Shown piece by piece: positions 13,563 through 25,829 of a DNA stretch of 64,000 nt. Where the stretch lies: positions 15,638,916 to 15,702,915 of the forward strand of contig NW_024736071.1 in the NCBI RefSeq assembly GCF_018991925.1, read 5' to 3'. A program made the translations under genes and the position numbers. The notes beneath the pieces are model-generated. The model saw nothing but the letters and a program-made list of their open reading frames with translations. It did no database searches and was not told the DNA's origin. This stretch comes from Homarus americanus (lineage: Eukaryota; Arthropoda; Malacostraca; Decapoda; Nephropidae). How positions within the stretch are numbered: position 1 is the first letter of the stretch; each line of letters starts with the position of its first letter.

Positions 13563-15513
13563 CCTGCACTAGTACATATCACCATAGTATATACTAAATT
13601 ATGGTTGATAAACTTAATCTTGTACACACACACTCCTGGTGACCCCACTTGCCGCCACCCTCACACCCAAACCACCTGCCAATAGCCTCGTGTTAATTAT
13701 TTTCATTGTACATACTGTACTGTACTACCTTTATAACTGGTAGTTTTTCTATAGATATGGCTTTTATATTAACAATTGTTTAACTTTTTTATTTAGCAAT
13801 TTTATAATAATTTTTAAGTAACAAAAAACTTTTTTTGTGTTCACTGGTTGTGTGTAGGGACTGAACTCCAACTTTCAGCATATATCCCTTTACTTCATTT
13901 TTATATTGTTTAATATACTGTATTTATATTTTTTTAATTGGAAACTTCCAACCGTTCATTTCAATTCCAAGCTTGCCTGATAACTGATAAAATACCTATA
14001 CAGTAATATCTTTTTATATCCTTCCTCCCCTAGTTCTATTTATCTACAGATTGAAAAATCCCTAGACTTTGTATGAAAAATCCTTAAACTTTTTATTTTC
14101 ATTGTCTAATGTCTTCTTTGTGTATTTCATCTAAATTACTGTATTGCCATGACATTTCTATTATGCCTCCCAACTCATCCTTGAAATTCTATGTAAAACT
14201 TCTTTAAGATCATATTAATGAGAAAGATGAACTATCTGGAGAGTTATCACCCTATTAGCTACGACATTATTTCCATAGATTGCATTTGCCTGAGGCTTGG
14301 GAAGGCAATATGTCCAATTAATAAATTTTTGTGTTTACTGGGAATTGGGTGATGAGGGAGCAAAATTTCTTTTTTGATACGATTCCCACTGGTATTTGAG
14401 GAGAATTAATTTTTGCCTTGAAACAATCTGTAATATCTCTGTTACTGGAATTAAGGAAACTGTCAAAATCTTCCCAATTTTTTTTATAAAATTACCACAT
14501 CCTCCCATGTTGGTATGGTAATCATGATTCTGCCCACCACTATATATAGGAATGAGCATGCTGTTTTGCCACCACATAAGTCAAACTGTCATCACTTGCT
14601 ATAGCACTGAGAAACTGGAAGTGTACATTTAAATGAGGATGGTCTCCAAAAACAGACACAAGTAGGAAAGTAAGAGGAAGCAGGAAAGGATGGGATGACA
14701 AAAGTAAGGGCTACTATTAGGAGGGAAACATACATTAAACATCATAATGGAGTGTGAGAAAGAATCAATCGCAAAATGGTGGTGTAAAATGAGCAGGTTT
14801 CGAGAGAGAAAGGACACACTCAGAGTTTATTTGTTAGATTGATATTAATGTATATATATACTCTAGTATTGTACCAACATACATCTTTTAAGTTGTCCAA
14901 AACATATATCTTACATCTATTTTTCTATTAGATATCCCTCAATGAAAAGTATCACCTGTGTATTCTACACAAGTTGACCTTCTTGTTTCTACACTTTATT
15001 TTTACAGCTATTCTTCTTCAACCCTCTTCGTTTTCAGGACACCTTAGAGGTATGGGAACCAACAAATTGATTGATTGTTCCTCTTGATATTATTTGTCTA
15101 CAATTTATTACCCATTACTGCTTCAACATTCCCTATTTATTAATTTTAAACATTGCTGTACAGTACGACAAGTATTATTCTGTACCAAGAATATACAGTA
15201 GTATATGAATAATGCAAAGAAAATTATTTCACTTCTGCAATAGTCGTAGTACATAAATTCTGCTTGCAAACTCATTTTCCCTTTCTAAATATGCACCAGC
15301 TGTCCACATTGCTTTTTTTCATTATTATTGTTTACTGTACCAAATTGCATTTTTTACTTCAACCTTGACACATTAATTTCTTGCAATTCAGTTTTGTTCA
15401 ACACGCTGATCGAAAAGAACGAAAACATTTCTAATAATCTAATTGCAGTAGTCTGGTCATTGTTAACAAAATCAGAACTAAGAGCAATACGTAACTGAAC
15501 GAAGCATACCGAT

Positions 15514-15613
15514 NNNNNNNNNNNNNNNNNNNNNNNNNNNNNNNNNNNNNNNNNNNNNNNNNNNNNNNNNNNNNNNNNNNNNNNNNNNNNNNNNNNNNNN
15601 NNNNNNNNNNNNN
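15514..15613. other. assembly gap, exactly 100 N
   Basis: A run of exactly 100 N, the usual placeholder for a gap of unknown size. It separates two copies of the same sequence. Confidence 0.99.
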
Positions 15614-18600
15614 TTGGTCAGCTTTCAGCGTGCAGTATAGTTGTATATACTTTTTAAAACTTTACTGAATCGAAATGACAGTCAGTACTGTACAGTATGG
15701 CATCTCGTCATTCCATCTACATCTCTAATACCATGTAGTCCAACCTGTGAAGAAAAAGGTGGAAAAGGCATGTGGTTATTATGTGTTGCAGCAACACAAC
15801 AGTGCATCGGCAAAATGCACCGACACTCTACCGGTGTGAGGCTGTGCAGCGTTGCTCTTTGTGAGCCTCTTGCTGTGAATACCACCCTGATACAATATTG
15901 AGCAAGCTTGTATGTATATGAAAAACATGATAGGCCTATACAGTAGTTAATAAATTTTTTAATTTGGTATATATTTTATTTTATATTGTTTTTGTTTGTT
16001 AGATATTTTGTAGTGACTCGTTTCGTTCTATTTTTGTAGTTCTTTCATTTCCTATATATTTTGTATTATGTTTGATATATTTAGTGTGAGGTAGTTTTAT
16101 ATTATAACATTTATAAATGAAGTACTGTATTGTAAGCTAGTTCAGGGTGCTAAATAAACAAACAAACACTGATAATGGAAACAATACAGTTTTGGTTTGC
16201 ATACACTAGAACATATATTCTTCATTTCAAATAAAAAAACAAAAACATTGAACCTAGTAGATTTGAAAAAGGTCAAACGGAACTCTGTATTAATTTGTAT
16301 CTAGGAGATGAACATATAAAGTTTTGACCAACACTCAATGTATTTTTTTAACTGTCTCCTATACATATCAATATGGAGTTCCGTGGTTGCCTTTTACGAA
16401 TCTTCCTAACCTGTAACAAAATTGCAGCATTGAGATAAATAAGTGTGAGATTAATGCAAAATAATGTGGAATATATTAGCATCTTTGTTATCAGTCGATC
16501 ATATGTAATATAAACAAGCTATTGTGCCTTTGATAGAGCCAATTCAGTGTGATACAATACTACTACTATATCGAATTGGTGTTAGTAATTTGTAGTAAAA
16601 AAGTAATGAAAAGTATTTATAAGTGACTTGCCTCGATGCACAGGGTACTTTAAATTGGGCATTTAATTGTTTTCACTATTTTTCCATGTATTCTAAGGGA
16701 CATTTGGGGCAATCAAGATAAAGACTACACTAGAATTTTTGCTGACCAGGAGTGTTAATATGCATACAGTATTCATAATGAAACATACTGGTTAAGGTGG
16801 ACCCATAAAATATATTGCAATAGTTGAAGGAATATGTCAAAATAGTTGCCCCTCATACTGTATTGTTGTGGATATGTCCAAGGTTGAACCATCTTATAGT
16901 GTGTATTTGCATTTCTCCCTTTTGAATAAAACTGCACCCTGTGTTTCCTATTACATCCAGAAATGATGAATGATTGCCTTATCATTTCCAGCATCATTTC
17001 TTTAAGAAGGCAGTTACATTAAGAATAAACAAGTAGAAATACTGTATGAAGCCAGTAAAATTGTTTGCAATGTATTTATTAGTTTTACATAATGTTTAGT
17101 TTATTTTTCAATACAGGTATTTCACTGATTCAATCTTGTAACCATTTGTGTGAACTACTGGGGATTGATTTATTTTATTTTAAAATCACTACAGTCAAAC
17201 GCCATTTATGCTAGCAAAATTCTAAACCTCCTTAACATGATTGAGCACCTGTTTATTCATGAATGAATAAGACATGTAATCTAAAACAAAAAAAATACTG
17301 TCATGACTTATTTTTTGTATTTGGATTTTATATTGTGAATGTGATTACAGTGCTTTAATTAAAAAATTTAGTAATACTGATTTCTTGAGGTACAGTACAG
17401 TTCTCTAGCATATTATATATATACCTAATAGTACCGTAAAATGTGCAGAAGGATATAATTAATGCTGGTCATATACCACTTAGAAAAACTGACATCAAGA
17501 GGCAAAATATCATTGAAACAGTAACTGAACTTAATCATTTATTGTTTAATAGTGTGCAATTTTATAATACAGTGTTGATGTATCTCAAACATTTTAGGTT
17601 TTGACAGAGGTTACTAAAACCAATAATCTTTGGTGTATCAGTGTGTTACTACAGTATTATATGTGTTGAAATATGTAATCCATAAAAACTGTAGACATGA
17701 TTCTGTTAGAAGAATTTTGTAATTTGCTTATGTTTGGTAAAAAATTGATACGATATAAAGAAAGTCCCACTAGTTGCATTAAACACTGATAAGTTAAGTC
17801 TTTTAAATATTTGCTTTTTATACAATTGTACCTTCGTTATGTCTAAACTGACTGGCAAACTATTTTTTTTCTTTATTCTTTATTGATGTCGCTGCTGTGC
17901 TGTTGAATGTGTGTTTCTATTTATATATGAAGCAGCATAAATCTCTCTCCCAAAATGAGGGATTTGCATTACTAACTCTTCTCAAGGTAACAACCAATTA
18001 AAAGCTTATTTTATAGTGAGATGCATTTCATGCTTCAACTTTGGGCTTTGCTGTGATGCAGATACCAAGACTGTTATCTGGCTCCATATATCTTTCTAAA
18101 AGCTTAAAAAAGATTGAAAAAATCAATCCTAAGGCATGTTTAGGATTAGCTTTGCAACCATTGGTGCATTTGTGATAAAGACAACAGTTACTGTTGCTCT
18201 CTACTGAAATGGAGAACTAATAAACATGAACACGAAGAAGGTTCAGGTTTTTGTAAATAGGTGTTTTGAAATATTCAATTTTTAATACAGTACAGTAAGA
18301 TTGATTTGTAATAACTTTTGAGAATAAAAATTTTTTTATACTATTCATTTCATTATTTTTTTTTATTATTATTTTTAGTTGATTTCCTTAGGTTTGGAGT
18401 ACATAATTCAAATTTATTGATGTATTCTAGTTTTTGTGAAGGCAGGAGAAATTAAAAGTACAAGAATATTTTGATAAATCTGTTTTTTGTTTGTAATACA
18501 GGAACTGTGTTAGAATTTTTTGATAATACTGTACAAGGAGGAGATAAACGATACTGTGAGGATTATTAAATAGGTTAATAACATGAGTGATAAATCTAAT

Positions 18601-21600
18601 CAGCATTACCTGAGGCATGCATTTTAAGCGATGGTTACTTGTAATGGATCAAGGTGATCATGGTTATACTGTAGTTTAAATTGATTTGCACTGGGCTTCA
18701 TGCAAGTTAGTTAATCTCATAGCGTCTTTTCCATAATTTTGTTAAATAGGTAGAGTGTCGTTCAAATGGGGTCATGACTTAGGAATTTAGATATTAAACA
18801 AATTTATTGATTGTTTGAGTGTTGGAGTGTTGTTTGACATACAGTAATGACATTTTACATCAAGAGAGTTTTATAAGTAAAACAGTATTTTACTTAGATT
18901 ATTTAGGAGATTTTAATATAATATTTTAAACCCTATTTTAGCCAATTGTGACAGTGGTTGTGATTAGTTTTAGAACATTATAGTTATGTAATAGATTATT
19001 GTCCATCTGGTGTTTTGTCTCAAGCTCTCTGTCTAGCCATTTCATCTTGTAGTACAGGGTTCAACTTTGAGTCTCTGATAATAAGAGTTAACTGCAGGAA
19101 AATAATGAGATTGATGAGTTTTGTGATCTTGAGTTGTCAAGGAGACTAATTGAATCACATACAGAAATAAAGTTAAATATATTACAGTATTCATGATTTA
19201 CTTATGACAATTTCAATAGTTGAGATTTTACATATAATATTTTTTTGATAATATTTACTATATTTAAACTTATAAATCTGATAATTTCAAACTCACATTT
19301 ATATGTTAGAATGTTTTGTTGTTTAGTCAGATATTGAAGTAAATGCTACTGAGAAACAAGTTTATGGAAGATTGATGTCCTCAACAGTCTTACAAATGAA
19401 TGAGAAGGGAAATGATAGGAAGGAGTAAGGTCAGAGTTAAAGTAAAATGTATTGAGTGAAGATAGAGAACCCTTTTTCAAGATTTTTTGAAATTTTGGTT
19501 CAAGGAGTGGTATGTGGTAAGAATTGACCAGTTTATCATAAAAATCATCTGTGTTGTTTTTGGGCTCTAGATTATCATAATTGCTTGATCTGTGTGCCTC
19601 AGGTGTCTTTAACATGAGCAAGGTGGGTTGCTGGTTGCCCAGCACAATGAAGAAAAATAAATGTTAAGATTGGGTTTTATATTTATATGTGGTTTCATTT
19701 AAATATCAGAGGAATATGTTTAAAAATATCTAGATGATATCACAAACTTATCAAACACGGAGGAAGTAGGGTCAGAAAATTTCGATAATCGAAAACAATT
19801 ATGTTAAGAAAAGTTGAGAAAACAGCCTATAATGATAGTAACAAAAACAAAAAATTATATTTACAGTCTACCCTCCTATAACACAGGGGCTAGGTTCCTT
19901 AAAAGTCCAATTTAAAGAAAAACATTGTTTCTTTTATTTGTCTTAATGTCATTGACCAATATAACACTGATGCTATAGTCAACAGCTAATCTAGCAACTT
20001 AGACACCAGTCTATTTTCTGTTAATATTTTCAAATTTTCATCAATGTTTATGATGACACACTTTCTCTCTCTTCACTTTTTGTGGAGGCTATAATTAATC
20101 ACTTATAAAAACATTTTTATCAAGAAAAAGTGATGTTCTGAGTCACAATTTGTGGTCGGTGTTAACGACACGTGTCTAATACCGTAGAACACTCATGCCA
20201 GAAGGATGATGCTGCCGTGCACTGTGTGGTACCTCAAGTATCCACCCATAAATCACCACTTAACCAACTTTATGTCGGTTAAACCTACAGTCAGATAATG
20301 GAAGGTTGCATACTTGAGGTTATACTGTACTTATATTAACTCCATCAGAATATCAGTAAGTACTGTACTGCAATTCCCTGTTTAGGACTAGGATTGGATC
20401 TCATTAATAATTGCTTCCCACATTAGCTGCACATATTGGAATGTGGTTGTTAAAGAAAGCTAAATTAGTACAGATTTGATGAAATTTAAATAGATTAAAA
20501 ATAATATAGTATAGAATAAAATGCTCATCTCGGAGTGGTGTATCAATTATATTTTTCTCTAAACTTCCAAAAACTCCTATCCTGGCCATTTTAACTGGAC
20601 CGCAAATATTTTAATATGGCACCAATTCCCTGTTGTGTTTAAACTAGCTTGGTGTTAGTACTTCATTGCATTATTCCTCTTTTACTGACTAAAACTGTGT
20701 CCCTGTATTACCTGCGGCATCCAAAGGATGCCATTCAAAATACTTGTAAGAGTGTTACATTGATAAACAGGAAAGTAGAAATATTGTGGTGACGGGTTAC
20801 TGGTGAGACTGCAAAAAAACTCCTGTTTGAATATGATATTGGAATAACCACTATCAGATTTAAAAGTTAATGAGCAACATATTCTAAAGTTTAATAGTGA
20901 AACTGATTCATATAGGAAAGTTGAAATCCCCAGAGTTATGGTTAATTTAGTCAGTTGTCAAATATTGTAATTCTGGCAGCATATTAGTGGCAACTGCCAC
21001 ACACACACACACACACACACTCTCACTCACTCTGTACAGTACATATCACCATAGTATATACTAAATTATGGTTGATAAACTTACTCTTGTACACACACAC
21101 ACTCCTGGTGACCTCCACTTGCCGCCACCCTCACACCCACAACCACCTGCCAATAGCCTCGTGTTAATTATTTTCATTGTACATACTGTACTGTACTACC
21201 TTTTATAACTGGTAGTTTTTCATAGATATGGCTTTTATATTAACAATTGTTTAACTTTTTTATTTAGCAATTTATAATAATTTTTTAAGTAACAAAAAAC
21301 TTTTTTTTGTGTTCACTCGGGTTGTGTAGGGACTGAATCCTCCAACTTTCAGCATATATCCCTTTACTTCATTTTTATATTGTTTAATATACTGTATCTT
21401 TTTATTTATATTATTTTTTTTTTAATTGGAAAACTTCCAAATCCGGTTCATTTCCAATTCCAAGCTTGCCTGATAACTGATAAAATACCTATACAGTAAT
21501 ATCGTTTTTATATCCTTCCTCCCCCTAGTTCTATTATCTACAGATTGAAAAATCCCTAGACTTTGTATGAAAAATCCTTAAACTTTGTATTTTCATTGGT

Positions 21601-23070
21601 CTAATGTACCTATCTTGTGTATTTCATCTAATTAAATTACTGTATTGCCATGACATTTCTATTATGCTCCTCCCAACTCATCCTTGAAATTCCTATGTAA
21701 AACTTCTTTAAGATCATATTAATGAGAAAGATGAACTATCTGAGAGTTATCACCCTACTAGCTACGATTAATTTTCCATAGATTGCATTTGCCTGAGGCT
21801 TGGGGAAGGCAATATGTCCAATTAATAAATTTTTGTGTTTTACTGGGAATTGGGTGATGAGGGAACAAAATTTCTTTTTTGATACGTATCTCCCACTGGT
21901 ATTTGAGGAGAATTAATTTTTTGCCTTGAAACAATCTGTAATATCTCTGTTACTGGGAATTAAGGGGAAAACTGTCAAAATCTTCCAAATTTTTTTATAA
22001 AATTACCACATCCTCCCATGTTGGTATGGTAATCATGATTCTGCCCACCACTATATATAGGAATTGAGCATGCTGTTTTGGCCACCACATAAGTCAAACT
22101 GTCATCACTTGCTATAGCACTGAGAAACTGGAAGTGTACATTTAAAATGAGGATGGCTCCATAAAACAGACACAAGTAGGAAAGTAAGAGGAAGCAGGAA
22201 AGGATGGGATGACAAAAGTAAGGGCTACTATTAGGAGGGGAAAAAACATACATTAAACATCATAATGGAGTGTGAGAAAGAATCATATCGCCAAATGGTG
22301 GTGTAGTGTAAATGACAGGAGCCAGGGGAGAGAGAAAGGACACACTTCCGTAGTTTATTTGTTAGACTTCTGTGGTTGATTAAGACACGTGTATATATAT
22401 ACGAGTATTGTACCAACATACATCTTAAGGTTGTCCAAAAACATATCTTGCACCATTTTCTCTATTAGATATCCCTCAATGAAAAGTATCACCTGTGTAT
22501 TCTACACAAGTTGACCTTCTTTGCTCTCTACACTTTATTTCATGCTATTCTTCTTCAACCCTCTTCATTTCAGGGACACCTTAGAGGTATGGTGAACCAA
22601 CAAATTGATTGATTGTTCCTCTTGATATTATTTGTCTACAATTCATTACCCATTACTCATTCAACATCCCCTATTTATTAATTTTAAAACATTGCTGTAC
22701 AGTACTTCCATTAGCATTATACTGTACCAAGAATATTCAGTACAGGTATACAGTATATGAATAATGCAAAGAAAATTATTTCACTTCTTGCAATAGTCGT
22801 GTACATAAATTCTGCTTGCAAAACTCATTTTCCCCTTTCTAAATATGCACCAGCTGTCCACATTGCTTTTTTCATTATTGTTTACTGTACCAAATTGCAT
22901 TTTTATTTCAACCTTGACACATTAATTTCTTGCAATTCAGTTTTGTTCACACACGTTGACGAAAGAACGGAAAACATTTTCTAATAATCTAATTGCAGTA
23001 GTCTGGTCATTGGTTGGAACAAAATCCTCTCTTAAACGTAAATCCAAGTACAAACTTCAGACTGGACCAG
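15614..23070. repeat. copy 2 of the duplicated block, right of the assembly gap
   Basis: It matches copy 1 co-linearly from GTTGTATATAC near 15650 to AGTCTGGTCATT near 23010, after which the match fades. The first half is deletion-rich relative to copy 1, with small losses every 10-30 bases, as in unpolished long-read sequence. The second half is fuller than copy 1. The first 25 or so bases resemble the left flank of the Tigger element, without the element. No coding exon was recognised. Confidence 0.85.
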
Positions 23071-24715
23071 ATTGACTTGCTACTGTATTATATACACTTG
23101 TTCTTCATAGAGTCTGTTGACTGACTATATCATCCAGATCCCTTCTTTTTCTTTCCTTATAAATATTCCCTTTCTGACCTGTTACATCCTGTAGGGGTGT
23201 GGCAGGGAAGTGGACATAGCACTCGCCTCCTTACCCAGTAAACACCTCCAGGCGAACCAAGTGCAAAATGAATGCCCAATTAGTTATGGAAGTGGAAAGT
23301 CAATTGAGTGCAGCTAGCCGTGCCTCCTTGTATTCCAGTGGCTTATATTTCCATGTGCTATATCCACACTGCCCCAATAGGTTGACAAAAGCCTTAAATT
23401 CTTCCTTAAGCCCTTTCTTATTTTTCTGTAAACCTTAGGGATATACTGTACACTATTATACTCGTTGATGCCCACACTATTTTTCAGATTGCTAGGAATA
23501 CTTGGGAGATATATTGGTCTCACATTTCATCCTTAACCTGTAAGGTGTTTACAGTGTTAATAGCTCTTATGAAGGACATTGCATCATTAGCCAAACAAAG
23601 ATTATGCTACAGTTTTTCTTAACTGTAGGTAAATGAATACCAGTCAATTGTACCTCTCTTCAGAAATAGAGGAAAGGAAGAAAAAATACATGCCTGTTAT
23701 ATGTGCTGAAGGGATGGCTGCCAACCCATAAGTATCCCCTTGTTCATTTTATTATCCCAGAGCGTCATAACAGCAATGCCATTAGTGCTGTCCCCTTGCT
23801 TGACTGCTTTTAAACATCCACTTTGCAACATTGGCGAGGGTGTTTTGTTTAGAAAAAGAAAATTATGCAAGTTTTAAGGGCAGGGAGACATTGATATACT
23901 GTACATGAAGTTTCTTTTTTTTCATTTTATCTTATGAAATAAATTGGTAGGGAAAACATATGGCTATGCAATGTTTTTCTTTTTCTAGGGAGCATCTTAG
24001 AGTATCGTGATGATTAACCAAAGCTCACCATGACACCCTCAAACACCACCATCTTCAAATTCTGTCTTTCTTTGTCTCACACATATACATGTCACTTTGT
24101 GGTAATAACGATACTGTACAGTATTATACTCCAATCATAATAAGATTAGGTATATAAAGATGTACATTACAAGGAAAATGAAGTGAAGCAGTAGTCATAC
24201 ATATAAGAAATTAGACATGAGCATAACAATGCCTATTGCAATGAAAAGTCATTGGGAATGGGTTTTTATGAAGGGTGTACAGTACTGTATTCTGTTTGCA
24301 AGTTGAACATGCAAAGTTGTAGTACATAACTACCTGTGTATTTATAAGTTAAATAAATTGTACAGATATCACAAATGATATAGCTCATGTCTTGTAAATA
24401 TATTTTTTTCATACAATTTGTATATGTACAATACAGGTGTATATGGTTGTATACAGGTGCAAGTGTATATTATATGAAATTATTCCTCGATAATTGTAAA
24501 CTTTGCAGTTATGTGATTGTGAATCATATTTTTGTTAAGACCAGGAATATATCGTAGTGTGGGAAGTTATGTTAATGTTAAAGGATATGATGTAAAATAT
24601 ATGACATGGTATGTAAGTATGTTAAATGTTTGGTAAGTTGTGTTAGTATTATGTTTGTAAGGTACTATGTGTGGGGGTGTAATGTTCTTGTCTTTCCCTC
24701 CCGTGCCCCACCTAG
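23071..24715. other. non-coding DNA upstream of the first visible babo exon
   Basis: Mostly AT-rich. Around 23195-23290, the sequence GGACATAGCACTCGCCTCC recalls the A-box half of a tRNA-derived SINE, but no good B box follows. No exon for the N-terminal half of the babo ectodomain was recognised. The last 35 bases form a pyrimidine-rich tract leading to the acceptor AG at 24714-24715. Confidence 0.5.
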
Positions 24716-24861
24716 GAACTGCTTTGAGAAGAAACTGTTAATACCGCCTGACAGACCCTTTATATGCACGAACACAGTCAGCTACGAGAAATATGTAAAT
24801 TGTTGCGGCCATGCAGACTTCTGCAACAGAGATGTTACTCTGCCTGACAAGATGAGAGGAG
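24716..24861 (+). CDS. babo: babo alternative ectodomain exon A
   Basis: The exon starts after the acceptor CCCACCTAG with one base completing a codon, then 48 codons, then one base before the donor GTAGGT. Cysteines are at exon residues 2, 17, 29, 30 and 36. C29-C30-x5-C36-N37 (CCGHADFCN) is the cysteine box that ends the three-finger ectodomain of this receptor family. The segment LLIPPDRPFICT resembles the corresponding part of vertebrate ALK4/ALK5, so this looks like the canonical variant. Its length is 2 mod 3, and both splice phases equal those of exon B. It should splice to the transmembrane exon at 40638, creating GAG (Glu) across the junction. It forms the membrane-proximal, ligand-facing half of the domain. 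Confidence 0.93.
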
Positions 24862-25659
24862 GTAGGTATGACCCTGTAGTGTACCCTTCAGACTTCTATT
24901 TTTTGTCCCCAGCCCCTTGAAATATAATGTAGGGGTTCCTAGATTATATTTTGATTGCCTTTTTCATCTACTATATGAAGCTCATAAGAGTTTCTTTCCT
25001 CTAAAATGTATCAAGTTTTGTAACTGGTTCATGTGAAGTAGGCGTTAATCTCTCTTACCACAAGATTCATGCACCTTTTTCTGTTGACACTGAAGACTTT
25101 CATTCTAAAAAAATGGATATGAACAAGAATTGTTGCAAGCATCAAGCCCATAACCTCATAGAAAAACTAAATTGAGTACAGGTTGTTTCTATGTGCAGTT
25201 TAGATTGATAAGCCACTTCACAAACAAGCCTGTACAGTATTCCTTTACAGAATGCATAGTTGCCTCGTGGTTCTCATTCTTTAGTAGTAAAAGCTTTCGT
25301 TTTGTTATTGATTTTCAACTGTGTAATCAACAGGGTTTGTTTGTCCGATTGGTCTTAATTTAATATTTCTGTGCAGGCTGTAGATTTTTTTTTTTAATTC
25401 TTCATTTGGTCTTGCTTGTATTATTTTTTGCTGTTTAAGGATTCTTGTGCAGTGATATGAAAATCTTGTATACTTTATATTGCTTATTTTGTGGGATATT
25501 GGCTAGAAATGTCGATGATGTGTTTGCAAGAGATCCTGCCTTGATATGTGCATGTAGTTGCAGTAGGATGTTAGGAGCATTAAGTTTTAAACTTTTCCAC
25601 AGTGCTTGACATCTTAGGGCTTTGATAATTTAAGTTATTTAGGCTCACCTGTCTCGCAG
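24862..25659 (+). other. babo: 798-nt spacer intron between the two alternative ectodomain exons
   Basis: AT-rich and without a further cysteine-box exon. It starts GTAGGTATG and ends CTGTCTCGCAG. This is where competing RNA pairing or splice-regulator sites for exon choice would be expected; none was established by eye. Confidence 0.7.
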
Positions 25660-25829
25660 ACTATACCGTAACTGCAGAAAGGAATGGGAATATAGCTCCA
25701 GCTGCAGCAAGAAAAGGCTCGTAGTGTCTAATTCAGCATACCAAAAGGAATATTGCTGCATGGAGGAAAAATGTAACGAGTTCGTCAGCCACAGCTACAT
25801 ATTTGAGTCTATTAAACTCCCCACAAGAG
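25660..25829 (+). CDS. babo: babo alternative ectodomain exon B
   Basis: The exon starts after the acceptor GTCTCGCAG with one base completing a codon, then 56 codons, then one base before the donor GTGAGG. These are the same phases as exon A. Cysteines are at exon residues 5, 15, 32, 33 and 38; C32-C33-x4-C38-N39 (CCMEEKCN) is again the receptor cysteine box. Outside the cysteines it shares almost nothing with exon A, has a longer charged first loop (CRKEWEYSSSC) and a longer stalk ending LPTR. It therefore encodes the same half-domain with a different surface. If exons A and B were both spliced in, B would be read in another frame and stop at TAG 25722-25724. A mutually exclusive exon of this type is known in Drosophila babo (exons 4a-4c). 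Confidence 0.9.

Larger units (their letters stand above)
7650..15513. repeat. copy 1 of a 7.5-7.9 kb duplicated block, left of the assembly gap
   Basis: The block aligns co-linearly over its full length with 15638 to about 23070. For example, the hairpin at 8341-8496 reappears near 16262-16412, and the (CA)n at about 13518 reappears near 21000. The half nearest the gap (from about 12800) lacks short runs of bases present in copy 2, whereas the distal half is fuller than copy 2. No coding exon was recognised. It is probably a contig overlap or alternative haplotype rather than a true duplication. Confidence 0.85.

Noticed and set aside
23195..23290. Possible tRNA-derived SINE head or exon
   Set aside because: The A-box resemblance is partial, no B box follows, and the 40-codon open frame lacks the cysteine pattern needed for a babo exon.
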